A stretch of DNA of 64,000 nt from Apteryx mantelli (lineage: Eukaryota > Chordata > Aves > Apterygiformes > Apterygidae), in contig NC_089978.1 in NCBI RefSeq assembly GCF_036417845.1, positions 34,836,682 to 34,900,681 on the forward strand, given 5' to 3'. The notes under the pieces are model-generated. The model ran no database searches and was not told the origin of the DNA. It was given only the letters and a program-made list of their open reading frames with translations. Positions 1-14,100 of this stretch are shown here, one piece after another; positions within the stretch are counted from its first letter, which is position 1, and the number at the start of each line of letters is the position of its first letter. Both the position numbers and the translations under genes were made by a program.

Positions 1-294
1 AAAGGAAGGACTCCCATTGACTTTAATGGGCAGCCTGCCATATGACTGTGGGGTGGGTAGGTAGCAGTTGCTGGTGTTAGTTTAGTGAGATGACAACAGT
101 GGAAAAGTGGCAGCAGGGACTTCAGCAAAGGCTGGAAACCTGAACATACTCTGCAATCCCCTGGTCTGGATATGCAGGGTCCTATGGTGAATTCTTTGCT
201 GCTTTGTTTTCCTGACAGAGCTTTCCCATGCTAGCAAGTTTTATGCTTGCTTATACTACAACATATTCTAGGAACTGAAAATAAGTAGGCAACA

Positions 295-1140
295 ATATGT
301 CCTTTAAGTGTACTGGCAACAAAAAGGCTTAGGAAAATGCTGACTCTCTGCTCAATGGGACAGGGGACTTAGTAACCAAGGACATGTAAAACACCAAGGT
401 ACTCAATGCTTCTTTTGCCTTAGTTTTTGCTGGCAATGTTAGCCCTCAAGCCTCCCATGTCTCTGAGATTACTAGCAGACTAGGGGTGCAAAGCATTATT
501 CACAGTAGAGGAAGACAGAGTTGGGGAGCATCTAAGTCAATTGGACATGCACAAGACTATGGGACAAGATGGGCTGCATCAAATAGTGCTGAGAGACCTG
601 GTCAATGTCATTGCAAGGCTACTCTCTATCATATTTGGAAAGCCATGGCAATCAAGAGGTTCCTGACTGGAAAAGTAAATATCACATACTTCTTGAAGAA
701 GAGCAAGAAGGAGGATCTGGGAAACACAACTCAGTCAGTCTCACCTCAATCCCTGGGAAGTGAGCCCAGAGGAGGGCCATCAAGATGGTCAGGTCACAGA
801 GGCTGAGGTTAGATCAGGGGAGATCTTACTGTTGTCTGCAACAACCTAAGGGAAAGGTACAGAGAAGAAGGATTCAGATTCCTCTTGGAGTTGCACAATA
901 ATAGGAAAAAAGACAAGCTGCAACATGCACAATTCAGACTATATAGCAGGAAGAAAAACCAACTCTGATGGTGCCACAAGTTTCCCCCAAAAGCTGTGGA
1001 ATCTACATCTTCAGAGATATTTAAAAGTTGGCTGGACATGGCCCTGAGCAACCTGAGGTAGTTGGTACTGCTCTGAGCAGAGGGCTGGACTAGATGACTT
1101 GGCCAGGTCCCTTTCAACCTAAATTAGCCTATGATTGTGT
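295..1140 (+). mobile_element. CR1 LINE fragment, sense orientation, reverse-transcriptase part to 3' end
   Basis: About 850 bp match the avian CR1 consensus as remembered. Seen in order are the GGTACTCAATGCTTCTTTTG block, GTCAATGTCATTGCAAGGCT, AAGAAGGAGGATCTGGGAAA and CCTCAATCCCTGGGAAG of the reverse-transcriptase ORF. The 3' region then shows GAGGGCTGGACTAGATGACT, CCCTTTCAACCTAAATTA and a terminal TATGATTGTG. There is an internal deletion, and frame breaks leave no intact ORF. It is a dead 5'-truncated copy. Confidence 0.85.
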
Positions 1141-2251
1141 TATTTCAGGTGAGCACAATGACTTGTACTGGTCTAAGGAAGATCTCTCAAGAAGGTAGCT
1201 AGTCGTAATCTGAAGATCTGAGAAAACAGAAAATCCATTTCTTCTATTACTCTTGGGTTTCAGCTACAGTGTTAGAAGCAAGCTCTTCCTCCCCTCTCAA
1301 CATCCTTCTCAGCTGTGATATGTGAAAGAAACAATGACTGTGCAGAAATCAGAAATAATTGATTCTTTTTATTTACAGTAAACCTCTGCCAAAAAGCAGA
1401 TGCACATTTCAGTGTGCTGTATTAGACATGCTCTCTCTGCCCTCATCAATTTGTATTATTGTAATACTTGTCAGCATTTTCTGGGAGTGTCCACAGAACA
1501 CATCCACCTTTTTATGATGTGCTTGTACAGACGCTATTATGAATACAGCCTCAACTGGGGCTTCAAGGCATGGTGGCAACACAAACTGAAAAAAATCCTA
1601 AATAAACACAGTGCAGACAAAAGGCTTTTCCACTCATAAGTAATTTTAGGGAAATGGGTAGGTCATCCCTTACACTCTATTTTCAGCTGGGAGGAAGCCC
1701 TTGAGATGCAGATTACAACAAGGGCAGAGGGAATAAATTTGTCATGTATGCTAGCAGTGAGCTGCTTAGGTATGACTCTGCACCTTCCACATGGAAACCT
1801 GAGCATGAAGAGGGCAGGGAGCCTTGGAGGTGAATGCAGCCAAAGGCAGCAATGTGCCACCCATCTCTGCAGCCTTACGGCATTGGCAAACAGGTGATGG
1901 GACATTTTGCAGGTCTGGCCATCCCCTCCCCTCAGCAGCTGCCTGATTTGCCTGCGCCCTGCAACGACTGTGGAAGAAAATGCCAGGGACAGAGAGGGAA
2001 AGCGTCCAAAGCTGACAGAGCTCATTTAGCCTTGGATGACCAACAGTCAGGGAAGGGACTTTTTGAATTCAAATCCAGTGAAAGGGTGGGACAGGCAAAG
2101 GGACTCTCTGCTGCCTGTATTTCTTTCAGAAAAGCCATGTTTGTCGTGCCACCAGTCTTTGGGTTAAGGCATTTGAGAGAGGAAGGAAGGTTCTTTTATA
2201 AGAATTTTGATCTGATCTGGGGAGAAGAGAGAAAGAAGTCCACAAGCTTAT

Positions 2252-2280
2252 TCTTTTTTTTTTTCTTCTTCTTTTTCTTA
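2252..2280. repeat. Poly-T / CTT low-complexity tract
   Basis: A run of T with scattered C creates a Phe-rich stretch in one frame and a Lys-rich one on the other strand. This extends the chance 193-codon frame at 1834-2415. Confidence 0.85.
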
Positions 2281-3501
2281 AAGACAGATAAAACAATGTA
2301 CTTTGTTACACAGCAGAGATGTGCAGCCATGGACTCCCCTAAGTGCCTGGGGAATGTCCACCCAGGTAGTGACTGTGCTGGGGTTAGCCTTGCTGCATTT
2401 AGGTTAACTTGCTGACACAAGTGGGTAACAATTAAGGTATTGCAGTTGATCTTCATACAAGGTCCCCAGTAGTTATGTAGGGCCACTGACTGCAGTGGGA
2501 TTTAGGTACTGTACATGTCCTTGGGAAGCTGGGCATGAGGGTCTCCCTAGATACTGCAGCTCCGAGTCTCTCCTCTAAGCACTGTGTCTGCCTGAAAGCA
2601 CAACCAAGCTATTAATTACTGGTGGGGAGTCATACCTCAAGTAATTTGGCAGCAAAAAATACACATTCCTCAGGCTCTTAGCTCTGGTTGTCAACCACAA
2701 AACTGTCCTCTTCTAATGTATATAAACCAAAACCATTTTGTTACAGGAAGAACTGGCAACATCTCCCCCCCCCCAACCCTGCCTTGTTTGAAATACTTAA
2801 AGTCTTGTGTTTAAAAATGTAACAGCAATGGGCTAGACTACAGAAGACAGCCTCCTCTCCAAAATGGCAACATGTCATGCCTGACCGACTTCTCCAAAAA
2901 ACCTTTTTTGGTTCACAGAAACGAACACAGAAATTGCACAGTTCTGGGCTGAAAGAGAGGCCAGGGAAAGGTAGAAGAGGGAAGTGATTCCACCAGGCAA
3001 AGCAGGCGCAGTGGCCACACAGAATCGGGTAAACCCAGGAGACTTCCATTTCCTGAAGCTGGATGCACACATCATGACCTCGTACCAGGGCAAGACAGAG
3101 GTGCACAAAACCAGTTATTCCCTCCACTTTTGTTTTCTGTGGAAAAGACTTTACCTGAAAGGAGGTGTGGCATCTTCCAGGCAGGTCCCTAGTCTGCTTG
3201 ATGTCGGGGCCAGGACTCCAAGATGTATTCCTGCAGAGGCCCATGATTCAGACCAGCCACAGCTAGCCATGCTCAAATCAGGACTGAGAGGATTAGTGGG
3301 GTGATGTTTGGTCAAAAAAATCAAGGAACTGAATTAATGAAAAGTGCAGGTCCTCTTTCTGTTTGACAGGATTTGAAATGTTCCCCTTTACCAGTTTTCT
3401 TTGTATCTTTACTAAGACTTACTAAAATAATTTAAGAACTAATCTGTCAGTTATCAAACACCCAGACTTACCAGGTAAAAAATAGTCATAATTTTCAGAA
3501 A

Positions 3502-3531
3502 ATGAAAATAGAAAACATGAAAATAGAAAAC
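3502..3531 (+). repeat. Two tandem copies of a 15-bp unit
   Basis: ATGAAAATAGAAAAC occurs twice in direct succession in AT-rich DNA. Confidence 0.9.
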
Positions 3532-6500
3532 ATGGTCTAAAGCCATTTGCTAGAAATATTGTTCACAGAATGGCAAACAGCAAAAGCTCTGAATTCTTTT
3601 AAAGTTGAAACCTTTTGATCCTAAGTTTCATCTTCAAGAAAAAAATAACTAACTCTGAAAAGACAGTGTTGTTGATAACATTTTCCAATAAGTTTTATAT
3701 TGAATCATTTGAAAAGCTGGAGATGCAAATGTCATGTTAAAAACAGAAACAAAAAAGGAGAGAAAAAAAAATCAAAACAGACCAAGCTCAAATATTGTAA
3801 ATCATGAAAACCTCTCTGGTGATTTACACTGTCTTTGGACTTAGCCCAGATGACATAGCAATGTTTTTATTTATCAGCTAACTTTTTACAACCCTCTGAT
3901 AGGAACTCTGCATTTTATAAATCTGTGTGCAGAACACTTTGACTTTTGAGGGTGATTTTAAAGGGTATTTTCCATCTGCTACCTAAATCCCTCACCTATA
4001 TGATGTAAGAAGCCTTGTAGGGCAACCTGTGATGATGCAAACAGGAGTGACAGGTTTCCTAAGCCTTGTCAGTGCTGTGATTGCAAAGGGAAGGATGTGT
4101 TTGTGGCAGTGGTAGCGGCAGGTGTAAGGTACTTGGCACCACAGGTAGCAACCAAGCGCGTGTCCGGCGTTCCTGGATGGACAATGCCGCTCAGTGGTTC
4201 AGTTCTGGCACTGCAAGCTCTGTGGAGTGCAAACATCACTGCAAACCGCCGTGGCTCCAAACAAAGGGAACAGCAAAATGCTAGCAGATGAAATGACTGA
4301 CATAGCTCTGGGGATGGAGTTCAGCATGGCCAAGCTCAAACTCTGAATCTGAGCCCAGTCCCAGAAGGTGCCAAGTGCTGGTCAGAACTGGGAAGGGTCT
4401 CATTTTTTTACAGAAGGGGCTCAGTAGGTTTGGGCCTAAACTAATACTGCAACATCCTAAAATCCAGGCCTGAAAGGACTCTCCATGGGACCCATGAGAC
4501 AACCAGAAGACACCCTCCAAAGCAGTAAGGATTCCCTATTATAGAGAATACCAGTCAGACCACACCATAAGGACCAGATGAAATTAAATGAAAATTCCCC
4601 CTTTTTTAACTTGACAGATAATTTAAAAATTTGAATGAGGATGTTTATAAGAACCCTTGCTTCATAAACTGGGGCTAGCAGACCCCTGCAGATGGTATTT
4701 ACAGTGGATTTTTAAGCAGGTATTTCAGTAAGATACAATGAGGGGCAAGAGACATGGAGAAGGAGGAGTTTGAGGCTCTGTTCCCAGCTTTTCTATAGGA
4801 TTTGGGAAGAGGATTCACCCCCTCCTGCCCATTTTCTGCCTCACCTGCCTACACCCTGCTGGCACAGTGCCTAACACGGAGAGACATCTATCTAGGCACT
4901 GCCATCGTACAAATGATAATAGTAATAACGCTAACAGATGGCAAGTCTAAAAGGAAACCGCTGCGACTGATGCAGGCTAGCAGACAAACATTCCAGTTTT
5001 GGCAGCTGGAACAACGGTAGCACAAATGAAACATGAACAATTTCCTCCCTGCCAGCAAAGAAAATAGCTCCAGGGAGAACGCAGGGAGAATAATTGTCAG
5101 CCTCCTCTAGGTATCAGAGGAACAGAGGCCATTCAGTAATCCTGGAGTAAACAACAGCTTCTTATTTTTAATACAGAATAAAACCCCAAGAATCTAAAAA
5201 CGGGTACAGTACAATGCTGAATCAGCTGCTCCAGTGCCCACCTCCTCCTGACCTTTCCTTGAAAATTATTGAAGTGAGGCACCCAGGACTTTAACTGTAA
5301 CTGAAATGTTCACATAATAGAGGGTGAATCTCTTGTCACAATACAATGCAGATACGACAAATGCTTCACATTCTTTCTACTCTCTTCTTCACAGAAGATG
5401 CTAATCATTACTGTAGTGAAATTCCTCCCAGCTCCAGCCCCTCTCTTGGGATTCAGCCAGGTCTCTCTTTCTGTCTTCAGATGCTTGTTTTCTTTCAGTC
5501 ATGTTTAAAATATACTGCAGCCTTATAACATGTACCTCAGACCCAACAGTGTATCCCCCAAAAAATTTCAGTAGCAGCAAGGCTTGATTCTCCCTCTCAC
5601 AACAATGTAAATGGTATCTCTGCTGATATCCAAAGAGTTAGACCAATGCATCAGCCTCACTAAAGTCAAAATCCTGTAAATATTTACTGGTAATTCATAA
5701 TAATACATCCATGAATGGTGCCATTGAGTTCAGTGGGACTATTCCTAGCAGAAGGAACTGTGGCAGAATATCAGAATAACTGTACTCAGCTAGAAAGGTC
5801 TATCTCACCCAGACTTTTTAACAGCAGCTAATTATGGCTATAAAGGAAAAGGGCAGATGTATCTCCCTATTACATTTTCTCAGTTTCCAGTAACATCCAA
5901 TAACACTGGCAGTTCCTTTTTAGTTACAGTACTCTTAATATAGCAAAAGTTGTTTTTATTCCTGAGGAATTTATCAAATGTCCCTATTTTCATTCCACCA
6001 GGTACAAGAACTCTCTCCAAGCAGGAGTGTCAAAATGGCTCCTTAATGATCATCTTATGCCATGGCTTCTCCTTCACATATACTTGCAGATTACCCTGAT
6101 GTTTAAGAGGTTTCTCTCACACATAGGGTTTGCATACGGATGGTGCAGTAGAGAGATGACTACCAGCTTTTCCTATCTGCAGCGACCTGCTGTGCAACAT
6201 GCCTCTGGCTCTGGTATAAGAAAACTGATGAATACAAAACTGTCATGAAAACACACACTGTAGTGAACACAGCTGTCAGAAGAAAAAAAAAAGAAAAAGA
6301 TTTCTATATCCAGGGCTTGGAGAGCAATCTCTTTTCATATCCCAAAACTTGGAATATGCACAGATCCAGAGAAGTTAATGAGAGGCCTGCTCAGCCCTTA
6401 TCACCCTTTTTCTTTTCCCTTCTCTTCCTCCATCTTCCTCACTCCCCCTCCCCTCTGCTCTGCCACTAAAACCCTGCACTCATTTCCTCAGACACAGCAG

Positions 6501-6922
6501 AAATAACACAGATAAGCAGAGTGTTTTCCTTTGCCAGATGATTTGCACCCAGAAGCCCAATTCCAAAATGCGATCTGCAGCCCCCATCTCTCCTTGAACC
6601 TCCGCAGTGGAAAAAGCCCCACAGGTGATCCCTCTAAACCCCCTTTTTTCCTCCATCTCATTTGGGGGGGAGGGAGGAGGGAACTGCACATTCCTGTAAC
6701 AGCAAATAATAATGAGAATGCCCCTGGCATTTCTCAGAGAAGAACCTTAATATATTTTGACAGCAAGGTTGTGTGAACACTATTGCAGCAGGGCCTAGAA
6801 ACTGGCAAAGTCTTAGGAGAGCACTTGGAGGTGTGGAGCAGGGGGATATGGCTTGTCATGTGAGCAGCAGCCAGGCTGGGCAGGATTTTGACTCCTATCT
6901 TCCATGTGATGGGGAGGATTCG

Positions 6923-6936
6923 GTTTCCACGGAAAC
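6923..6936. promoter_or_regulatory. Perfect X-box (RFX-type) palindrome
   Basis: GTTTCCACGGAAAC is a perfect inverted repeat of GTTTCC around a 2-bp centre. It fits the RFX X-box pattern GTTNCC-N(0-3)-GGNAAC. It lies in a locally GC-richer, gene-free segment downstream of LACC1. Any enhancer role is inference. Confidence 0.4.
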
Positions 6937-9900
6937 AACTGCGTGATGCCGTCCCACCCTCCCCAGAGCGTGTATTCCGCAATTGCTCAAGCGAGTTACA
7001 TTTCCCCCAAGGCTTTTATTTTCCTCATGTATAATTTTTCAGTGCTCCAGCAGATCTTCCTTTTGCAGTTTCCGGCAGCCTGTTTCGGGAGCCAAGGGGC
7101 CCTTGGGAGGCCGCACAAGTAAGGCTCTGGTCGTGCTTTCCATGTGACATCACTCCACAAAAGACACAGTGTTCCCTGTCCCCATCTGACTCGTCTTCAC
7201 CAAGGTCCCCCTCTTCTTTGCTTGTCTCTGGCAATCAGCTCACGCATGCCTGGCTTTACATAACAGAGCAGAGTTGTGTGTGAGCAAGAGGCAGCCCCAC
7301 AAAGCATGAGCGCTGCCCACAGAGGAAATGTCAATACCATTTGTTATTCACAAAACCTGTGTTTATCCTGCTATGGAGATGCATGTAGCTGTGAAAACAG
7401 TCACACCTGCATATGCTCTTCTCTGCCTCAGTTTTACCCACATGCAATGTAGGGAGCCTTTTGCTTCTCTTGTTGCAGAGAATGTCTCTTTCACCAAAAG
7501 AGAGCAAAATACACTCAGAAATAGGATAACTGTGTAACTGCAAACTGCACTAACTATTCTGGGGATGCGTAGGAGGATCTGGAAAGCAAAGCTAATTCAT
7601 TTCTGCAGCTGATCAGTCTTCAGTGCAAGTGTTCCTTTAATTTTGTGCATTCGACATTTGTCTGCTTGAGAACTACGGGACTAAATTCTGTTCTTAGTGC
7701 CACAAAACGTTTTCTCCTTGGGTGTGGAGTCCACACAGAGAAGGGGCCAAATTCTCTGCGGTGCACTGATTTTGGCACGTTTCCTGAGATGCGTGCGCCC
7801 AGTATATTGCTGCCTGTGTTCTGGGAGAACCCAAACCATGCAGCTGGGGCACACGTGCCCCATGGAGGCCTGCCGATGGGCAGGACACATGTGCTTGGGC
7901 TCAGCGTCACACTAGCACAGTCTCCAGCCTTTAGATCACAGCTGGCGCTAGTCCTACCAACACAGAGGCTGACAGGTTGAGCCACCACTTATGCTTTTCT
8001 GTACGGGCTTGCCATGTAAGGAGCAGAGGATATAGCACCTGGCACAGCCTTGGCTTCCTGCTGAGGTCTCAGTGCATCTGCTGGTGGGAAGGGCACAATT
8101 TAGCATCCACCTATGTTCAAATATCAGTCAAGATTGTTCCCACTGCTTCGACCAGCTTGTTCCTGCGCTTTGGGCAAGCTAATTTCTCCCTGCCTATGTT
8201 CACTTATTGGCATTAAGATGTTCATTCAACCCTCAGAGGTGTTATTTATATACACGAATGTTTATAAGCACCTTAAGAGAAGTGGTTTGATCATCACTTT
8301 CAGTAATATTGTTGGACTGATGTGGCGGAAGAGCCTCAAAGGCTGCACTCACAAATCAAGACCTCCTCGTGGTAAGGGATGCTAAGACAGATTTGACCAT
8401 GAAAATCCCATTAATTTCCATATGTCACCAAATTCTCCAGTCCTCTTGGAAGAATCTTCCACTGGAATGCAACATCTGTTCTGGCTCAGAAAGGTGGTGG
8501 TAAATATCACATCTTAATTAGAACTGTGTATATAGTTGTGGGAGACATACTGGCACCTCCTAGAAAAAGGATATTAATGGCTCTGCTCCCAGGTACTGGC
8601 AAAAAATGCCTATTACTCTCATTGTTTTAGTGAATGCTGAGATCCAGTTTGTTCTAGTCAAAACAGAGTTCAGAGGAAATGAAGCAGAAGGGTACTGCCC
8701 CCTCTTGGCAGAGTGTCCTTCTACTGCAGAAAATAACAGATTACCCTTCACAACCACCTTGACAAAAAAGTGCCTCTAATCATTACTTCAAAGGTAACAG
8801 ATGTAGGTTACACATTCAGAATGGTATCTATTAGGTAAAGGGATTAATGCTTTACCCTTCTTTTTACTACACTGAAAATCTCTCTCTGAAAGTAATGATG
8901 GTTTTCTCAACCATGTACAAATCAGCACAATCTTTCTACATCAGCATCAGCTAATACATTCTCAAGCAGCAGGCTCACAAACCGACTGCATTGCAAATTT
9001 AGTCCCCTTTCTTGCAGACCTATTAGCAGGACTAACATTGTAATGACCATATCACTCAAATATGAATACAACAGCTTCAAGAACCTGTTTTCAACATCCT
9101 ATCCTCATTATGCACTGTGAGTTGCTCAAAAAGTACGATTTCATGAGAACTCTTTTCTAAAACTGTTTTAGTTTGAACGAGACTGAAATCAAACTAGAAA
9201 CTCCTTGTGGGATGCAGCAGCTCAGCAAATGTGTTGAAAGAAAAGAAAAAAAAGAAGCTATTTTCTATTTTGGGTTCATCCTTCCTTTGATAGCTGAGCT
9301 GGATTTTCACCTCTGTTATAACCTGATGTTGGTACAAGCACGTGTTACGTTGCTGGAGGCATAGCACAAAGACTGCACCCCACAATCCAGGATGCAGCTC
9401 TTTCCTTGTTGGCCTTTCAGTCTATATGCAGGCATAGCACAACTGAGTACAAAGCAGACAGAAGGAGCACACAGGTCATAACTGCAAGGCTATGTCACTC
9501 TGTAATGAATCCCGTGAGTATCTTCATTGGTTTTATGTTACAGTCTGTTTTGATTTGTTCCATTTCTTTTCTTCTTGTTTCAGTAGTTTTGTAATCTGCT
9601 TGTTGCTTTAAGGAAAATTAACAAACACACAAAAATAATGCAAAGCTCATCCCATTTTATTACTGTTGGCATTAGGTAAATTAGAATGAAAGTATAGTAA
9701 GTCAGTTCTACAAGATAAATACGAAAAAGCTGATGTTAAATAAGTTTATTTTGTTATGGACAATGTTGACACAGATGCTAAGTATACTTAAGAGTTCGTT
9801 CTGAAACCATTGTGTCTTTGCTGAAGTAAAGGGAAAAATGATGGCATAGTCACCCATTCAGGGAAAGTCCAGAATTGCAAAAATGAAGTGGATAGAATTA

Positions 9901-10660
9901 ATCAAAAATTCAGAAGCTCAGTGATTTGTGTCCTTGTGAAAGCCTAGGCAGATCATTTCATAGGACTCTATTTTAAAAACAAAATAGGAGCTGCATAAAT
10001 ATGTAAATGAGACATCCAAGAATGAGCAAGAGAGAGAAATATTATTGCTATTTGTCTGGCTGGCTTGATATATAACATTAACAAAAACAAGCTCAAAGTC
10101 GTATATGGCTCTTGTGTGCATTTTTAAACACAGATGCATAACTGCAAGTGTGTGTCTATGCATGTAAATAAGTGATAAAAATATGGATGGAAGCATATGC
10201 ATTCAGATTAGTTGGCACCTCTATTCAAAGAGCACACAAATCTGTACATTCAATGATTTCTTTTTAAATTCAAAGGATCTTTCTTCCCCAACTTGTCTGC
10301 ATATTCTTAAGCACAAAACAAACTCTTCTGAGATACAGGAGACCTTCAGCTTCATTGCTATTTTTCACATTTTCTGCCAATAATTCTATGTTCCCTCTCA
10401 AAAGATTTCACATTTGAGACTTTCATATTTTGATCTTACCATCATGTTCTTCCACAACACTACTAATGCTTGTTTTCATTCAGAATTAATATTTTGTATT
10501 GAGAAGCTGTGGTGTTCATTGTGGAGTAGAGTTTGGCCTCTTGAAAATGGTACCTTATGGACTGATAAATTTCTAAGTTTTCCAGGTCTAGCTCACAGAT
10601 CACCCTTCAAAATTTGAATCTAGTTTCCAGTGTAGGCTGCTTGAATTGTATCATGAGGAT

Positions 10661-11193
10661 CTGTCAGGGCCCTGAGGGCACTAATAGCCTTTAATTGCCC
10701 TGCCCAACCTCACCTGTGGCCTCCACCTACACCCTGCCCATGCCCCGGAGCTTTATGTTAAGCTCAGCCTGGGACCATCACTCCCTATCTGAGCTATGCT
10801 GGAGAAGTGCTGGTCTCCAGCTCAGCCACAGTCAAGCCCATTCCTGGTCATCGACCCCCTTGATCCAGATCCCAAACTGTGGACCGATTTCCCAACTGGA
10901 CCTCAGCCATGCTTCATCGCTATGGACCTTCCTTAGGTGAAGGTGTGATCACAGGACCTGAACCCAAACCTGTAGATTGACTTTCTGGCTTGACCTCAGA
11001 CCTGCCTCATTGCCATGATCTGTACACTTCGTCGGTCCTGTCTGCCACCTCTGGGTCTGCCCTGTTCACCTCACTTGGGTACTGTGGTGCAGGCCCTGGT
11101 CGGGGAAGTTCCTGCCCTGCTGGCCATGTCACCCCCCTCAGCTCTCGCTCACCTTCCCTTAGGGAGCTGCTGGCCCTCGTGGCACCCTGACAG
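10661..11193. mobile_element. Unidentified 533-bp GC-rich element with short terminal inverted repeats
   Basis: The segment begins CTGTCAGGG and ends CCCTGACAG, a perfect 9-bp inverted repeat. Its base composition is sharply higher in G+C than the AT-rich flanks. It contains an imperfect direct repeat with a period of about 92 bp (copies starting at 10871 and 10963, both CCCAAAC...CTCAG...CATT/CGC). I see no convincing target-site duplication. No transposase is encoded. It could be a nonautonomous DNA transposon, an old LTR-like repeat or another interspersed repeat; I do not recognise the family. Confidence 0.4.
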
Positions 11194-14100
11194 CATCACC
11201 TGTGCCAACCAGTATCCTCTCTCTTTACACCAGTTTATGCTGAAAAAGTGAGAAACTAATACTAGATAATGAAGAATGAAAACTGCAAAGCACATCAAGG
11301 GAAATAGCAAGAGAGGCTTTACGAGATCTCTTTGTGATCACTTGCTTGGAAAAAAAATAGCACTTTGAGAATGTTATGAGAATGTAATAGACAGATGTGC
11401 TAGAGTTTCTGGTGAGAAGAGATCAGAACCACTGGCAGCACTCAACTGAGATTAAAATATTGTAATAATTATTGTCAGTTCTGGAGGGGAATAGGTTGAA
11501 ATGAAAACAGGCATTTACAGGGATGCTGAAGGACTAATTGATCTAATTTCTTAACAGATATGAATAATGAAGACATATTAAAATGGAAGAAATATGCAGA
11601 GAACTTGACTTACAAGCAAAGAAATACACTGAAGTAGAAGCTAAATATTGACCTGGACATGCAAGTGATAGGAAACAGTTTCAAATAGTAAACTGCTTTG
11701 ATTAAATTAACAGCACACAGACATGTCCCAAGTAGTTCCAGTGCAAGAGTTCTGGGTGTCCTACAATATAACTGATAAATCAGTGTAAGCTTTCATTGGG
11801 CAGTCTCTAATATTCAGCTCATGCTGTGAATCCTCTATGGATTATCTTTGTGGGCAAAAAAGTGTCTAAAAGGGATCTTATTTTGCAAGCAAAATGTCCT
11901 CTCTTTTTCCCATAGGCCACTAGCCAAACTAAGAGGATAGGATTCAGAAGCTGAATTTTTGCTTTTTATCCACACTTCATTTTTGTAGCTTGTCCTCCTC
12001 TCCTCCCTCTCTGGATCCCTCATGGCCATCAGTCTAATTAGGTCTCCCATGGGAAGGGATGATGTCCAATCTTCAGAAAAAGTACCAAAGAACTTCAAAG
12101 TATACGTCATGTTTGACAGTTGAAAGACCAAACCCTGGATGACTTAATTTTAAGGCTTACTGGTCAAGATGAATTAGCAGCCTTTTGCCCAGTATAGTTC
12201 CATTTTTTCACAGTTCAGTAAAAGTAATGACATATTCACACCAGTTACCATAGGGTCCTACTGAAGGGGTCACACTGAATCTCTGTTTTCTGTGGAAGGA
12301 GGCAGCATTGGGTGAGTCTGGGTACTTTAATAGAGTGTATACTCCTCAGCAAGGTTGACCAGAACGCATTTCCCCCTCTACCATTTTTGGACCAACTGTG
12401 CTACCAGTGCTCTTGTTTTTTTTTTCCCCTTCTTGCATTAAGATGAGACTCTACATGAATGGAGATAGGAAATGGCCCTTTGTATCATGTGGCCTTTGTG
12501 CTCTTTCCAAACCATGCAGGAACAAGGTATGGCACTGCCTTTCTTCTGTAAGGTCCTCAGCCCACCATTACACTTTTGGCTAACAATATTCTATCCTGCT
12601 CTTGTTTTTATGGGAGATGTGCTCTGTAGAAACAAAGTGAATTTTCCACTTCAAATTATCTGGGATTATTCACTTCTCTTTTTAAAAATGATCTCTTTGG
12701 TTATGCTTTTACTCTTTATATACTTGCTTTCCACAAGTTTTTACTCATTTTGTGTTGGCATTTATTTTTCCAACATGGGAATTTGGGGAATTTTGAGTCC
12801 CTATGTGACTTTGGTAACCACACCTTCAGTTCCCATGCAGTTATACACGGGTAAAGGTAACTCACACTCCTCCAGTCAAAGAACTAATTTGATCAGTCAC
12901 AGCTTATCAGTAAATTCAAAACAGAAACAATGACTTTCAGGAGACTTTTTTTGTGATCCATCCCATGGTTGAAAATTTTAAATACTCCTCATTTCAAAAT
13001 ACATCTATGAAAACTTCAATATGCAACCAGGAGAAGAAAAAATATTACAGCAATTTCAAATTGTTCCCTCTGCTCATTTGATAAATAAATTATCTGCTTC
13101 CGACAGCAGATAAGGCAGGAAATAGGAAACAGTCCAAAATTTCCTGAGATGGTCTGTAGAAACTGCATACTCAGACAGAATTTGAGAACAAAATGGTCAA
13201 AGTTGTTTTTGTATTGTTCATTAAACCAGATGATTTGTAAGAACACTAACTCACAATGAAATTACTATATTATTGCAACAACACTGATTTTCTTTGAAAC
13301 AAAGGGCCTTACCTATGGCTGGGAAATTCCACTGCTTACATAAGAAATGTTTTATATAATATGTTTCTTGCTATAACAAAAATATATCCTGGCATTCCTA
13401 TCCCTTTAAAAAGTGCAAATTTCTCACAGTGGGCCAGAGACGGTCTAAAAATGTGAAAGGACCTTACAGTGTCCTGATGCTACTACATATAACCAATGTA
13501 GCAGGCTGGGGGTAGACGACTATGTCTTTCAAGTGACATGAGGTTCACAAGCTCTTGAAGTACATCTCCCAAATCAATTCTAGGTCCCACAACTTATGGA
13601 AGAGGGCTGTTTTTTCCTGGCAGATGCTGTGCTCCTAGGGTGCCCTATGGCAGACCCAACTGTAAACACAGCCACAGATGCCTCCCAGACACATCATACA
13701 TAAAGCCATGGGATTTCTGCTCTTTGAATCTCTTCTAGAAATCTCCCCATCTCCTCCCTTAGTTTTGAAAGTATCTGGTATGTGTCTCAGGGCTATGAAA
13801 TTTTGGGATGGCATTTGCAGGGCCTAGAAGTTTGGTACAGTCCTACAGGCCTCTTGGTCTATAAATCTTGCATGTCTGGAATCAAATACTAGAAATCGTC
13901 TTGGATCTCTAATCTTCCCAGCAGAACCCAAGAGAACTGATTCATTCCTTTTCATGATCTGCCTTTTCTCAGCACTGCAGCCTTGTGTAGAGTCTTACGT
14001 TGGCTACCATGTAAATAAGGAACAGTTTCACCATATTTAGCACCCTTGTCCCCTCTGCCCTCCTAGGACTGACTTCTGCCATGGGGAAAACAGAACAGCT

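Larger units (their letters stand above)
1141..10660. other. Gene-free DNA downstream of LACC1, first part
   Basis: AT-rich sequence with scattered short frames on both strands and none with recognisable protein character. It contains the poly-T tract near 2252, a poly-C run near 2763, the 3502 tandem repeat, the X-box palindrome at 6923 and a mildly GC-richer patch at 7680-7960. No gene is supported. Confidence 0.7.

Noticed and set aside
486-806. A 106-codon frame
   Set aside because: It lies within the CR1 LINE fragment and is a remnant of degraded reverse-transcriptase sequence, not a host gene.
1834-2415. A 193-codon plus-strand frame
   Set aside because: It includes a run of Phe from the poly-T tract, has no domain character, and has no supporting splice or promoter context.
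7620-7988. A 122-codon minus-strand frame and a 111-codon plus-strand frame in a GC-richer patch
   Set aside because: These overlapping frames arise from fewer stops in GC-richer sequence. No similarity is recognised.
12472-12933. A 153-codon hydrophobic frame
   Set aside because: T-rich DNA gives Phe/Leu-rich translations. There is no conserved motif and the composition fits chance.
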